Assembly: GCA_006176705.1 (NCBI GenBank)
Contig: QRFJ01000376.1
Location: 124,001-188,000, forward strand
DNA length: 64,000 nt
Reading direction: 5' to 3'
Source: Cocos nucifera
Lineage: Eukaryota > Streptophyta > Magnoliopsida > Arecales > Arecaceae
Shown piece after piece: positions 33,630-44,860 of this stretch (position 1 is the stretch's first letter; every line of letters starts with the position of its first letter). Under the pieces are notes generated by a model that saw only the letters and a list, made by a program, of their open reading frames with translations, did not search any database and was not told where the DNA came from. The translations under genes were made by a program, and so were the position numbers.

Positions 33630-35902
33630 TGTTAGATATATGTGCCCTAGAAGTCAGAATTGACTGACACTTGTAATACACTTCTAAGGGCAAAATTATA
33701 ATTTTGACTATAATCAATAAAATGGGTTATTTTCTATCACATAAGTATATTTAGTGTCTGTGATACATCCTTTGAGTTAATGGTAATGATAATTCATATT
33801 TTCAAGAGTTGAAAATTTAAGACATGAATAATCATTATTAACTCATAAAATGCTTCCGACCATAGGATCATCACGAGGATGGTGATTGATCTGGAAGATT
33901 GGTGTACAATCGCTTCTCTTTAGTAGATGAGTCTTGAGTCTATGGTGTGGAGACACTGGAGCGAGAGTACAGGTACTCGTTAGAGAACGAGGGCACTGAG
34001 CATGACCACCTCGAGTAGTCATTAGGAAGTCTACCTTCTCATCAATGACTGACTCGATGCTGCAGTGGTGTATCTGATTCTTTGACCTGAGGTGCATCGA
34101 TAGTTCACCTTGAGGGTGTTATAGTTTGACTACACCATTACTCGATCTCCTAGCCATTCAGAACCCTGAGGTCTATGTTGGCTGTAACATGTTCATTGTA
34201 GGAACTGGATAGCATCAAGATGGAATCTATCTACCTCGGTGGTAGAGGAGCAGCCCTATGATGATCATGAGAATCAAGTCTAGAAGCCTATGGCCATGGC
34301 AGAGTGAAATAATAGAAAGAGTTTCTATTTAGATTTTCACATCGGACTTGAATCGAATGATTACATCATATGACAGAGACTAGGGTTTGATGAGTTCACC
34401 TTAACCCTAATCTGATCGAGGCTCAAGATAGAAGAACTTAATCACACAGGTAGCTGCACCAAGAGGTTCACATTCAGCTCTAATGGGTTGCCACCATATA
34501 CTGCTAGGTGTCACTAGTGGATTTTGGGAGCAATTAGAATGATTTAGATGATCGATCATTCTAGCTGTTTGAATCAGAAGAGTTCTGGTCCATCGAAAGG
34601 AGTTTCGATGATGTCGATGATAGAGATCATGACATATTCCATTACCATACAAAACTGAACCTAATTAGGTCACACAAACAAGGGTTTGAATTTGGTGATC
34701 ATCAATTGAACTGATCTAGTTCAATTGATCTGAATGAGATTCAATTAGGTTCAAAAAAATCGTGCTAGCACTTGATTGAACCTAACGTTCTTCTTTTACT
34801 ATCATAAATAAGTTGTCCTGACTGAGCCAAAGGAGTTTGTGCTCAATCAGAGGCTTTCATATGGTCTAACTGGAGCTTGTCCAAGTCAAAAAGGTTGTCT
34901 TATTTTGTAAGACATTACCTACCATTTTTGGTCACCTGCCATTTCTCGTTCTTTGACTTTGGTCAAAAGTCTATTTTTGACTGGTCAAATATTGACCATT
35001 GACACTTTGACTTCTGTCCATATGTCATGCACCTATTGGAGAGCTAGTGGGGGCCTGTCCCCCTACCAGAATCTAGTAAGGAGGAGGGTGCATGCCACCC
35101 TTGGCGTGTGCCCAAGCTGGAGGCGCCCAGGAGTCCCTATTGGATAGGGACTCCATCTCCTTTTTGGATTCCAATTAGAGTTCTTCTAAGAACCAACTTT
35201 GACTGATCTTAGGCGCTCTCTAAGGAGGAATCTAGGAGACTTTATTTCCATCAATCAGATTTAGATTTGATTTCACAAAGGGTTGTGATTGATTGGGAAG
35301 AAGAGGAGTTGGATCATGCTTAGTCTATAAATAAGACCCTGCACCCAACTCAAATTGTATTCATTAGAGAATCCCATGCCCCAAGGCTGCCTCCCTCCTC
35401 CTTCACCATGACAAAGCATCTTCTCCCTCTCCTCTCCACGTCCAAAAGGAGTTTTGGACCTTGGTTGGTGCAATTTAGACAAGAGAAAGGCTAGTGAAAG
35501 CTAGAAGGCTGCGCTACTGCAAAGGATGATTGCTGATCTTCGAAAGGAGTTTTGAAGATCCTCCAGATCAGATTCAGATATGATTTTTGGAGACGTGATA
35601 GAGAAGAAGAGGATCTCCAAATCCAGCCCGAGTGGATACCGATAGAGGCCAGGCACTTGTATAGCTAGATCCAGAACCTTCTGCTGCTTACAGGATCATC
35701 AACGGGTAATACGATTATCCACTTCAAGGTAAATTAAATTTGATTTAATTTATCTAAATTTTATTTTATTATTAAGATAATAAGAATTAGATCTAAAATA
35801 TTTCAGATCTGATTAGGATCCAAGAAAAAAATTTTTGGAATATATCTCTTGATCTGATCAGATCTGAACGAACCTGGTCTGAAAAATCAGGATTTTCCTT
35901 CA
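33630..35902 (+). repeat. Solo A1 LTR (2,273 bp)
   Basis: A complete LTR from TGTTAGATATATGTGCCC to ...TTTTCCTTCA, flanked by ACATT on both sides and followed by no primer binding site. It has a W-box cluster (34953-35012), a TATA box TATAAATA (35326-35333) and the U5 hairpin region. This is the classic product of recombination between the two LTRs of one insertion, and it fixes the true ends and length of the family's LTR. Confidence 0.93.
34953..35012 (+). promoter_or_regulatory. W-box cluster in the solo LTR
   Basis: TTGACT, GGTCAA, TTGACT, GGTCAA, TTGACC and TTGACT cores in 60 bp. The last TTGACC of the A1 cluster is mutated (cttctgtcc). Confidence 0.55.
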
Positions 35903-35907
35903 ACATT
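35903..35907 (+). repeat. Target site duplication, right
   Basis: ACATT directly after the final CA of the solo LTR. Confidence 0.9.
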
Positions 35908-35995
35908 TATATAAATGATCTCAATCATCTACAAGCTAGATGATTGGATTTGGGACATAATTTTTAATAATTTTATCATTAAAATGAATATTCCA

Positions 35996-36395
35996 ACTCC
36001 AAGATGCTTAAGTCCATAAATGGACCTTTACAGTTTGCAAACTTTGTGATCACCATCACTAGATGTGAAGCCAAGCGGCTATTTTATATAGATATCTTCC
36101 TTAAGGTATCTATTTAGGAATGTGGTTTTCACCTCTATTTGCCATATTTCATAATCAAAATATGCTGCAATAATAAGCAATATGTGGATGGACCTAAGCA
36201 TGACTACAGACGAGAGGTATCCTTATAGTCAATGCCTTTGCGTTGACTATATCCTTTCACTACAAGCCTAGCTTTAAAGGTCTCTACCTTTTTATCTGCA
36301 CCAATCTTTTTCTTATTGATCTATTTACACCCAATAGATATAATACCTTCAGGTAGATCTACTAAGATCCAGACTTGGTTCGAGTGTATTGAGTC
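35996..36395 (-). pseudogene. Element B RT, N-terminal half
   Basis: On the minus strand it reads, with stops, the WILVDLPEGI- and KCKWI-like entry, the DTFSPVA-equivalent region, the NGYLEEDIYMEQPLG-equivalent region and the SIYGLK region, matching 61510-61890. It ends at the position equivalent to LKQAS, before the YVDD box, so the catalytic centre is absent. Sequence to the left (35908-35995) is unrelated. Confidence 0.7.
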
Positions 36396-37560
36396 AAATT
36401 CTGACTCATTGCCTCTATCTATTTCTTGGAGTGGATATCTGATATTGCCTCATCGTAGGTTTTTGAGTCAACACCATGTACCTCATTTTTCGTAAGAAAC
36501 ATTGTCTCTATATCCTCTGAGATAATACCTAGATATCTCTCAGGAGGATGGAAAATCCTACTAAACTTATGAGGTGGAGGAGGAGATGCATGGATTGGCT
36601 CTAACTGAATTGGTTCCATAGTTCTCCTTGAGCCTAATCTATCTTCCCATGCCTCAATCTTGAATAAACTATATTTTGAGAAAGACTGCATGTTGACTCA
36701 TAATCACATTATAGTCTTTTAGAAGATAGAAATAATATCCTAAAGACTCCTTAGGATATCCAATAAAATGAGCCCTAAGAGACCTTGTTTCTAAATTGTC
36801 CGACTGTTGTTGTTTGACATGGACCTAATAATCTCAAATCTTGAGGTGATTCAGACTCAGTTTCTTACTGTGTCATATCTCATATGGTATGGTAGAAATA
36901 GTTTTAGGAGAAATCCTATTCAGTACATAAATAGCGATCAATAGACTATATCCCTAAAAAAAATAGGAAGATCTATGAAGCTCATCATGGATCGAACCAT
37001 ATCTAATAGGATCCAATTTCTCTATTCTAAAATTCAGTTGAGTTGAGATGTTCCAAGTGGAGTTCATTGTAAGATTATGTCATGTTTTTTGAGATAATCT
37101 AGAAAATCTTCACTAAGATATTCACCTCTTTGATCTGATCGAAGAACCTTAAGGAATTTTTTAGTTTGCTTTTCTACTTTATCTATAAATTCTTTGAACT
37201 TTTTAAAGGCCTCAGACTTATGATGCATAAGGTACACATACCTATATCGAGAAAAGTCATTGGTAAAGATTATGAAGTAGGAATATTCTTCTTTGGCCGA
37301 TACGTTGAATAGGCCACACACATCTGAATGCACCAGAGCAAGTAACTCTATGGTCCTTTTCTTTTATCTTACAAAGGATAGCTTGGTCATTTTTCTTAAA
37401 AGCATGATTCATAAATTGGATATGACTCGAAAGTCAATAGATCCAAAAGTCCAATTTTCTCCAGCCTGTTAATCCTATCTTCTCCTATATGACCTAGCCT
37501 TAGTTACCTCAAGTAATTTTCATTTACATTATCTCTAGATCGTTTAGATCCTATGGCATT
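36396..37560 (-). pseudogene. Element B integrase and linker, broken
   Basis: The zinc region (about 37520-37390) retains LRLGHI and YESC-like residues with stops. The core at 37333-37064 reads MHSDVCGLFNVSA, FTNDFSRYRYVYLM, LRSDQRGEYLSEDFLDYL (both catalytic Asp present). The Glu block follows at about 37000 with stops on either side. The linker at 36691-36419 reads HPPERYLGIISEDIE. The shared TAG lies at 36671-36669 in the polyprotein frame, so it is also present in this old copy. Confidence 0.75.
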
Positions 37561-37599
37561 AATATTTTCCTTAACATAATTTATAGAAACATCAATATG

Positions 37600-37999
37600 T
37601 AACTAAAAGAAATCATTAATAAGAAAACTACTTTCAATTTTATTATTTATAAAATAAATATTACAGTGATCCTTAAAGAAACTAATTACATAGTCTTCTT
37701 GTGTTAAGCAAGAGATAGAAATTAGATTCATGCTCATAGTAGGTATAAAATAATAGTCTCTTAACAACAAAATATTTTTAGATGGTAATCGAAGAGGGTA
37801 TATTCCCATGGCCATAGCAGCAACCTTTGCTTTGTTTCCAACATGTAGGATCATTTCTCCATCCCTTAGTCTCCTGTTATTCTCAAGATCCTACAAAGAA
37901 GTGCATAGATAAGCACTAGATCCAAAGTCAATCATCCAACTGGATGCAGAAGAAACTGTTAGGTTTATTTCTATGATGAGCATAACTCCAAAAGGTACA
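37600..37999 (-). pseudogene. Element B protease, broken
   Basis: The active site reads WMIDFGSSAYLCTS (about 37945-37905), with D-S-G changed to D-F-G. The downstream YPLRLPSKNILLLRDYYFIP- and MNLISISCLTQEDYVISFFKDH-like blocks (37840-37660) match the A1 protease. A frameshift and stop separate the two halves near 37890. Confidence 0.75.
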
Positions 38000-38824
38000 C
38001 CTTCATTCTTATTCTTTAGACTCACTAGGTAAGTTAGGCAGTTCTGCTTCCAGTGAACTTGAGTATTACAATGGAAATATTTTTCTTTTCTGACGGCCTT
38101 CTTCTTTGAAACCATCTTCTTCTCTTTCTTTTTGCTCTCCACCTTCTATTTCTTCGTGGATTTTTTCTTTTTCAGTAGACTTTCTCATGGAAGAAGTTTG
38201 CTCCATAGCAAGTACAAAGTCTCTAGAACTCTTCAAGGTTCCCTCAGTAGTGACTAGCATATTCAACAGCTCAGCCATGATGTATTGGATCTTATTTATA
38301 TAAAAGTTTACTATAAACTATTAATATGAATCTATCAAGGACTGCAAAATGAGGTCAATCTGCAAGTCCTTGTCCATAGATATTCTGAGCTTCTCAAGCT
38401 CCTCAAGATCCTTGACCATAGTCAAATAGTGATCGTGGATCAACTGCCCATCATGCATCTTCACTTTGAAGAGTTGCTTGGACACTTCATAGCAAGCTGC
38501 ACAGCTCTGCTCACCACATAATTCTTGTAGATGAGCTAGAATATGCCTGGCAGTCCTCATGTCCTCATGTTGGTGCTGCAATTCATTAGACATTGAGGCC
38601 AATACATAGCATCTGACTTTGTTATCATCATCCAACCACTTCTTATGAGATGTTCTCTGATTAGCAGTCAGACTGACTGAAAGAGGGGGAAGGTCCTTGT
38701 CTACGACATAGGCTATTTTCTAAAAACTCAAGATGACCTTTATGTTTCGAAGCCAATCCTTAAAATTTGGTTCGGTTAACCTATTGATTTCTATGATTCT
38801 GACAAGGGGATTGGAAGCGGACAT
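38000..38824 (-). pseudogene. Element B gag, broken
   Basis: It starts at the minus-strand ATG at 38824-38822, reading MSASNPL. A stretch at 38635-38321 covers MDDDNKVRCYVLASMSNELQ, LAHLQELCGEQS, YEVSKQLFKVKMHDGQ and ILQSLIDSY. At the codon where A1, A2 and X have TGA it has CAA (38476-38474). The knuckle reads YFHCNTQVHWKQNC, so the first Cys is Tyr. A Trp-to-stop and a frameshift between 38280 and 38140 separate capsid from nucleocapsid. Confidence 0.8.
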
Positions 38825-39590
38825 TTTCTATAGAGAGTTAATGTTCTTTGTTAGTTTTGTAATTAAATTAATTAATTTATTTTAAAAATTTTATTTTATA
38901 AATAAATTTAGGCTTTCACTATTTTTTTGGATCTCCATACTCTCCTAATAGAGATATGAAAACCTTCATGATTAAGAATTTTTAGTGGGTGCTGCGGTCT
39001 CACCGATTGATTCACCATCTCACCTAACAGTTATTAGTGTGGGGTTAGCCGATGAGTGGACAACACTTGTTGAATATTTCTTTAAATATGTTGTAGCCAA
39101 CTTTGGTCTCTAATTTATGAAGCTCATCATGCTCAAAATATTTTTTCCACTCCATAGTTAAGTTAGACACACCATTTGCATGAAATGGAGCTGTCATTAT
39201 GACCTTCACGATATCCGAAATATTGAGCGCAACCCCATCTCCACCTCACAGTATCTCATGCCTAGTAGCATGGTTGCATCTTTTAGATGCAACTGATCCA
39301 TTGTGTCCAGTTAAGAATAATCAACCCTAGAAAGAGGCCACATAACTATAATGATGGAAAACCGCTAGACTTAATATTTTATAGGAATGTTTGGATTTAT
39401 GTCTCATCCTTAATTAGTCAAAATGGTTATGACTAACCTAGTGATATGGGCTAGCTCGAATCATAAGCAACCTAATTCAAAACTTAATCGACCAAGTTGG
39501 CTAGGTAAAAATATTTGTTGGGAGGGTTATTGATGCTTGCCTTAGACACCACTTGTACATTGCCAGGTAAACATGATCCCAATTATAAAC
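38825..39590 (-). other. Element B leader, gag-proximal part
   Basis: Reverse complement of the A-family leader, equivalent to about 58240-59046. The gypsy LTR begins at 39591. The donor-like sequence is AAG|GCAAGC here instead of AAG|GTAAGT. Confidence 0.7.
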
Positions 39591-40590
39591 TGTTGGGGGT
39601 AAAATAGCTCCTGCCAAAATTCAATGGGATTTCGACCTTGATATAGTATTGACTGAAGCTATGACGATTGAACCCGAACCTTATCTAGGCTAATCTCCTC
39701 AATGGAAGTCCTTCCAGCTCCTTCTTGGTGGTGGTCGACCTTGAAGGTGGCCGAACTCCCTCACTACATATGGAAAATCTCACCAATCTTACATCAAAGA
39801 TCCTAGCCAACCAAATTTCTCTCCAGTCAAATTTTTCTACTCCACCTTATGGATTGCAGATTCTGGTAGCTCTACACTAAGAATTTTGGATAGATGAATT
39901 TGAATTAGCAAGAGAACTTCACCATCAACATAAGTCTGATCTTCAACCCAGAGTAAGCAGTGGTCACTTGAGATGCAATGAATCTCAATATTCACATAGC
40001 TTCAAGTCAATCTTAGATCTCTGCTATCCTAGACAAATTCCTTTAAGAAAGACTAGCTGCAGTCCTTATTGAAGAACTTGCCATCTCTCCTTGACCTCAA
40101 ATCTATCAAACCAGGATATCATCACCTACTCTCAGCTGACCTTGAAGGCGGTCGATTCTCTGAAAGCTGTCAAAGACAGCACCAATAGGAGCCAAACCTA
40201 GAACCTAGTTGCAAACTTGCCATCATCAATGCAAAGGCCGATCTTTAAAGCTCGATTAGTCCGATCTCTAATAAATAAAATCCAACCACCAACAAGTCAC
40301 GACAAACGACAGTCCACTCTTCATAACAAATTTCACATAGTCCGAATGACCTTCTGACATTCTATTATGGCTATCACCATCATTCTACTATAGGCTTCAT
40401 CTATATAAGGGATCCTCCAGATATGTTATTGCTCTCTAAGCTTTCTTCTCTACTCTAATTTGTTTTGAGTACTCCATTCTTGTTGGTTAGAGAACTAACT
40501 GAATCATCGGAGGGTCCTGCTAGAGCCAACTTTGGCTAGGACTTTATCTTGTAGGTCTTGTTGGTGACCTCATCCTCTCCAGCTCCAACA
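39591..40590 (+). repeat. Gypsy 5' LTR (1,000 bp)
   Basis: It runs from TGTTGGGGGTAAAATAG to ...CTCCAACA, with matching ends. A TATA box CTATATAAG lies at 40401-40409. The boundary on the right is supported by the primer-binding-like sequence that follows. No second copy is in the window, so its length rests on the terminal motifs alone. Confidence 0.75.
40401..40409 (+). promoter_or_regulatory. TATA box of gypsy LTR
   Basis: CTATATAAG, about 180 bp before the LTR end. Confidence 0.6.
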
Positions 40591-40595
40591 AACTC

Positions 40596-40610
40596 TGGTG
40601 TCCATCCATT
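40596..40610 (+). other. Gypsy primer binding site, degraded
   Basis: TGGTGTCCATCCATT five bases after the LTR, probably a decayed TGGCGCCGTCTGTGG-type site used by Tat elements. The nearby gattggtgctagaggaagga also fits the usual Tat leader. Confidence 0.5.
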
Positions 40611-40740
40611 TTCTGCACCAATAGGATTGGTGCTAGAGGAAGGAACTCTGAGCCCTTGTTCTTAAAGGAGTACCCAATCAAGCTCATTTTCTTTCTCTCT
40701 TCTTCTACTATTTTCACTAATCTTTATTCGTTCTAGCAAG

Positions 40741-42130
40741 ATGCCTCCTAAGAAGGCTCCTTCCTGGTGATCCACTACCTCTACCATCAGATCTAATCTA
40801 GAACCAATAAATCCACCTATTCTGACATTCTCGTCTGCACCTCAACCTCCGCTAGTAGTAGTAGTGGATATAGAATAGTTCAACCTATTGATGCAACAGG
40901 TTAGGGGCCTTATAGAAGCAGTGCAGGCCATGTAGTAGGCTTCAGCACCAATATCATTGGAGAAACCATTACCAGAGCATCGAGATTCGACACCAGAAAG
41001 ACCCACCAGGGTAAGTCGGCCAATAACCCTTGGAAAGGAGAAGCAGAGAGTGGAGAGCCCAGTTCTAAGCATGACTCCACCCTCGGAAGGTATCTAGCCC
41101 CATTCAGCTAATCGCACTTTGAGATTCCTGATTGAGATGATATTCTCGATCTAAAGCTTCAAAAAATAAATTGATGGATTGAGAAACTCTGCCATGCTAC
41201 CTCCATTCATAATGATGATATCTACACCGACCCTCCATTCTTCATCCAGATCATGCAGGAGCCCGTTCTATCAAACTTCAAACTTGCTTAGTTTGAAAGT
41301 TACGATGGAACCTCGAAGCCAGTCGACCACCTCAAGGTATTCAAGACTATGATGCTACTCCATGATGCATCTGATGCCATTCTGTGCTGAGCTTTTTTCT
41401 TCACATTGAAGGAAGCAGTAAGAAACTGATACTCGAGTCTCAAAGTGGGTACCATTTAATCTTTTGATCAATTGAGCCATCAGTTTGTAGCTCATTTCAT
41501 CAGTAGCCAACGTCAGAGATGAGGTTCAGACTCCCTCATCCACATCAAGCAAAAGAAAGGAGAGTCTATTCAAGCTTATGTCGGCCATTTTAATGCTGCT
41601 ACTTTAGAGATCCAAAACTTAAACCAATCAGTTGCTATGGCCATACTGAAGGGAGGCCTCCAGAAGAATGATCTCCTCATCTCCCTGAAAAAGAAGTACC
41701 CTTAGGACGTCATCGACATGCTAGCTTGGGCTGAGGACTATGCCTGAGCTGAAGAAGCCTTCAAACTTAAGGATGAAGAGGCCATGAGAGAGTGACGGGT
41801 AGGAGAATCTAGCATGCCTGCCCTTATAAAGAAGTCAAGTGAAGCTTGGCCATGCTTTAGAACTCCTCCAGAGTGCAGACGAGCCTGAACTCCACCTCGA
41901 GCTTGTCGACCAAGAAGTCTGGACCAAAGGATACAGTGGAACTTTCCTCCCACAAGATTTGACAACTACTCTCCTCTCAACACTCCAAAGACCCAAGTGC
42001 TAATGAAAATTATGGAGCAACTATCAAGGCTGGAAAAGATGCGATCTCACCAAAGCAAGTGCTACCCCAATAAGTACTACCAGTATCATCATGACCATGA
42101 TCACGATATTGAGAAATACATCCAGTTCTA
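40741..42130 (+). pseudogene. Gypsy gag, many stops
   Basis: ATG 40741 starts MPPKKAPS. After several stops the capsid reads FESYDGTSKPVDHLKVFKTMMLL (41293 on, in pieces), FDQLSHQFVAHFISSQRQ and QKKGESIQAYVGHFNAATLE, a typical retrotransposon Gag domain. Then come LKGGLQKNDLLISLKKKYP and MLAWAEDYA. The knuckle region near 42070-42120 reads YHHDHDHDIEKYIQF, where Tat elements normally have C-x2-x-H-x-D-H-x-T-x-x-C, so its Cys residues are lost. Stops are mostly TGG-to-TGA/TAG and CAG-to-TAG. Confidence 0.75.
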
Positions 42131-43010
42131 AGATGAGATCGAGAAGCTAATCAAAAGAGGCCGATTGGATCGATTTCTTTGGCATTGGCCAAAAAGAAGG
42201 GAAGATCGCTCGAGAGCCCTGCCGCAATATGAACAACTTCGAAGGGATGAACCGCAAAGAGATCGGTCCCCACTTGGAATCATCAACATAATTACTGGAG
42301 GATATCGATAGAAAAAGTTTAGCGGATCAGCAGGATTGGTGAAGAAGCAGAGGACTGAGGAACCCATCACTTTTATTGAGAAAGATGCACAAGGAATTTA
42401 GTTTTTGCATAATGATGTGGTTGTAGTTACTCTAAATATTGCTTATTATGATATACATCATGTTCTAATTGATAATAGAAACTTTGCTGATATTTTATTT
42501 TTTTATGTTTTCTCTAAAATGTCTATACCTGATAATCGTATGCGATCAATAAATTTTCTATTAGTGGGATTCATCGGTGATGCTGTATCGATCGAGGAAA
42601 TAATTATCTTACTAGTTGTGGCAGGTCAGTACCCAAAGCAGTCCAAAGCTCAGGTTGATTTTTTGGTAGTAAAGGCCCTCTCTGTTTGCAATGTGATTCT
42701 CGGTCGATCAGGGTTGAATGTACTTCGAGTAGTGGTATCAACTTATTATTTGAAGATAAAATTTCCAACAGCATATGGTATTGGAGAGATCATAGAAGAT
42801 CAAGCCTTGGCACATCATTGCTACACAATTGCTCTGCAAGAAGGAAAGCAACCAAAGCCCTGTTCCATGGATGGACTTGATGCCTATGATGATCTGACTA
42901 AAGAGCAGAGGGAAACTATTGATGGCCTTATTGCAGTCTCATTAAATGATGGAATTGAAGATCACACTATTCAGATCGGCTCTAACCTAGAAGAAGAAGT
43001 CAGAAAGTAG
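42131..43010 (+). pseudogene. Gypsy protease and linker, mutated active site
   Basis: A 201-codon stretch (42405-43010) is open. The protease reads VVVTLNIAYYDIHHVLIDN and then RNFADILF. The catalytic D-N-G has become D-N-R at 42471-42479. After LLVVAGQYP it continues with VDFLVVKALSVCNVILGRSG, where the LGR-type core helps close the fold. The linker after 42800 (ARRKAT-equivalent region, YDDLTKEQRETIDG) is typical of Tat pol before RT. A single missense change in the triad is enough to inactivate it. Confidence 0.8.
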
Positions 43011-43079
43011 CTCATCACCTTTCTATGGAGAAGTGTAGATTTCTTTGCCTTGGTCCATACAAATATGCCTGGGATTGAT

Positions 43080-43930
43080 AATGAAGTAATGGAACATCGC
43101 CTAGGAGTTGATCACAAATGATAACCTATGAAGCAGAAGAAGCATAGCTTTGCATCCGAGTGGCAAAAGGTGATTATTGATGAGGTTGATAAGCTCCTCA
43201 AGGCTAAGTTCATCTAAAAGGTTTCTTATCCAGACTAGATTACCAATGTGGTTCTCATTAAGAAGGTGAATGGTAAGTAGAGGATGTGCATAGACTTCAT
43301 AGATTTAAACAAAGTCTACCCAAAGGATAGTAATCCTGTCTTCGAAATTGATCAACTGGTGGATGCAACCTCGGGCCATGAACTCCTCATGGATGCCTTC
43401 TTCAGCTATAATTAAATCTGGATGGCACCAGAAGATGAGGAGAAAACTGCTTTTATTATAGATCATGATCTTTATTATTATAGGGTTATGCCTTTTAGAC
43501 TCAAAAATATAGGTGCGACCTTCCAGCACCTGGTGAACAAGATCTTCAAGGAGCAGATCGGCCATAACATAAAAGTCTACATGGATGACATGCTTGTCAA
43601 AAACTAGTCTTCAAGAAACCATATTACTGACCTAAAAGAGACATTCAACACACTCCATAAGTACAAAATGAAGCAGAATCCAATCAAATACACTTTCGAA
43701 GTGACTTTGAAAAAGTTCCTAGGATTTATGATGTTGAGGCATGACATTGAGACAAATCCAAAAAAGATCCAAACTATCCAAGAGATGATTGCCCCTAAGA
43801 TAGTAAAAGAGGTTCAATGCCTGATGGGAAAGATTGCAGCTTTGGATTGCTTCATTTTGAGGTCGGTAGAATGTTGCATGCCCTTCTTCCAAGTGCTCAA
43901 GCAGCCCAAAAACTTTTCCTGGATCCCTAA
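43080..43930 (+). pseudogene. Gypsy reverse transcriptase, broken
   Basis: Fingers: HSFASEWQKVIIDEVDKLLKA, then VVLIKKVNGK-RMCIDFIDLNKVYPKD (43250-43330). Palm: LLMDAFFSYN, holding the first catalytic Asp, and KVYMDDMLVKN with YMDD intact at 43578-43589. Thumb and connection: FEVTLKKFLGFMMLRHDIE and NPKKIQTIQEM (43690-43790). Stops at 43217, 43235, 43277 and 43415 (Trp, Gln or equivalent) and one after VKN break the frame. Confidence 0.85.
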
Positions 43931-44400
43931 ATGTCAGCAGGCATTTAAAAAATTAAAAAGCTACCTCAACTCGCCTCCTCTCTTTGCTAAGCCCAAACCT
44001 GATGAAGAGTTATTTCTGTACTCGGCGGTATCTCCCATGACCATTGGAGTAGTCCTAATCAGAAAGGAGGCAAAAATTAAAAAAGTCGATCTACTACATA
44101 AGCTGAGTTTTGAGGGATGTAGAAATAAGGTATACTAAATTGAAAAAGCTAATCTATGTTTTATTGATTATAGCTAGAAAGCTCCGACCTTATTTTTAGG
44201 AGCATACGGTCACACTCCTCATAGATTAGCCAGTAAAGACAGTCCTTCACCGAGCAGATACCTCTAGAAGAATAGCAAAGTGGGTAATTAAGCTCACTAA
44301 ATTTAACATCAATTTCTAACCTTGGCCATCTATTAAAGCTCAAATACTAGCTGACTTTATAGTAGAATGCACTATCCCGGATGAAGCCAAACTTGAACAA
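43931..44400 (+). pseudogene. Gypsy RNase H (Ty3 type), degenerate
   Basis: It begins with CQQAFKKLKSYLNSPPLFAKPKPDEELFLYSAVSPM, the usual entry to the RT-linked RNase H, and ...IGVVLIRKEA. The catalytic Asp normally in the D/LYLAVS block is replaced by the Ser-Ala-Val version, as is common in the decayed first RNase H of Tat elements. The IEKANLCFIDYS, TLFLGAYGHT and LADFI-equivalent segments follow with several stops. Confidence 0.65.
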
Positions 44401-44449
44401 TGGGAGATCGTCATTTCTAGTTTGCAATTGATCCTCTAAAGAGAAAGCA

Positions 44450-44860
44450 GACCTCCTCAAGGATTTCTAGGCTTTGTATGTTGATGGTTCGTCCAATGCA
44501 TCTAGAGCAGGCACATGTTTGATTCTTATCAATCTGTTTGAATTTCTTGCTACCAATAATAGAGTAGAATATGAAGCTCTGATTGTAGGATTAAGAATAG
44601 CAAAAGAATTAGGGGCGGATCATGTGAAGGTCTATAGTGATTCCCAGTTGGCGGTGGGACAAGTCAATAACAGCTATGAAGCTCGGGAGGAAAGTATTAA
44701 GAATAACTTGGATAAGGTGAGATGTCTAACCTTGTCCTTCAACAGTTTTGATATCCAGCAGATTCCTAGAGTAGAAAACTCAAGGACCGACATCTTATCT
44801 AAACTGGCTACTTTGGCCTCAAATGAATTGCCAAAGGAGGTTTTCTTTGAAGTTCTTTAG
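44450..44860 (+). pseudogene. Gypsy second (archaeal-type) RNase H
   Basis: A 128-codon open stretch reads MYVDGSSNASRAGTCLILI, FLATNNRVEYEALIVGLRIA, VKVYSDSQLAVGQVNNSYEA, FDIQQIPRVENSRTDILSKLA. The four acidic residues expected for catalysis (D in VDGS, E in VEYEAL, D in YSDSQ, D in RTDILS) are all present. This additional RNase H is a hallmark of the Tat group. It is the least damaged domain of the element and could look intact on its own, but stops before and after it interrupt the polyprotein. Confidence 0.85.

Noticed and set aside
42686..42880. 64-codon plus-strand frame within the gypsy protease region
   Set aside because: It overlaps the protease frame (42405-43010), which shows the recognisable protease blocks.
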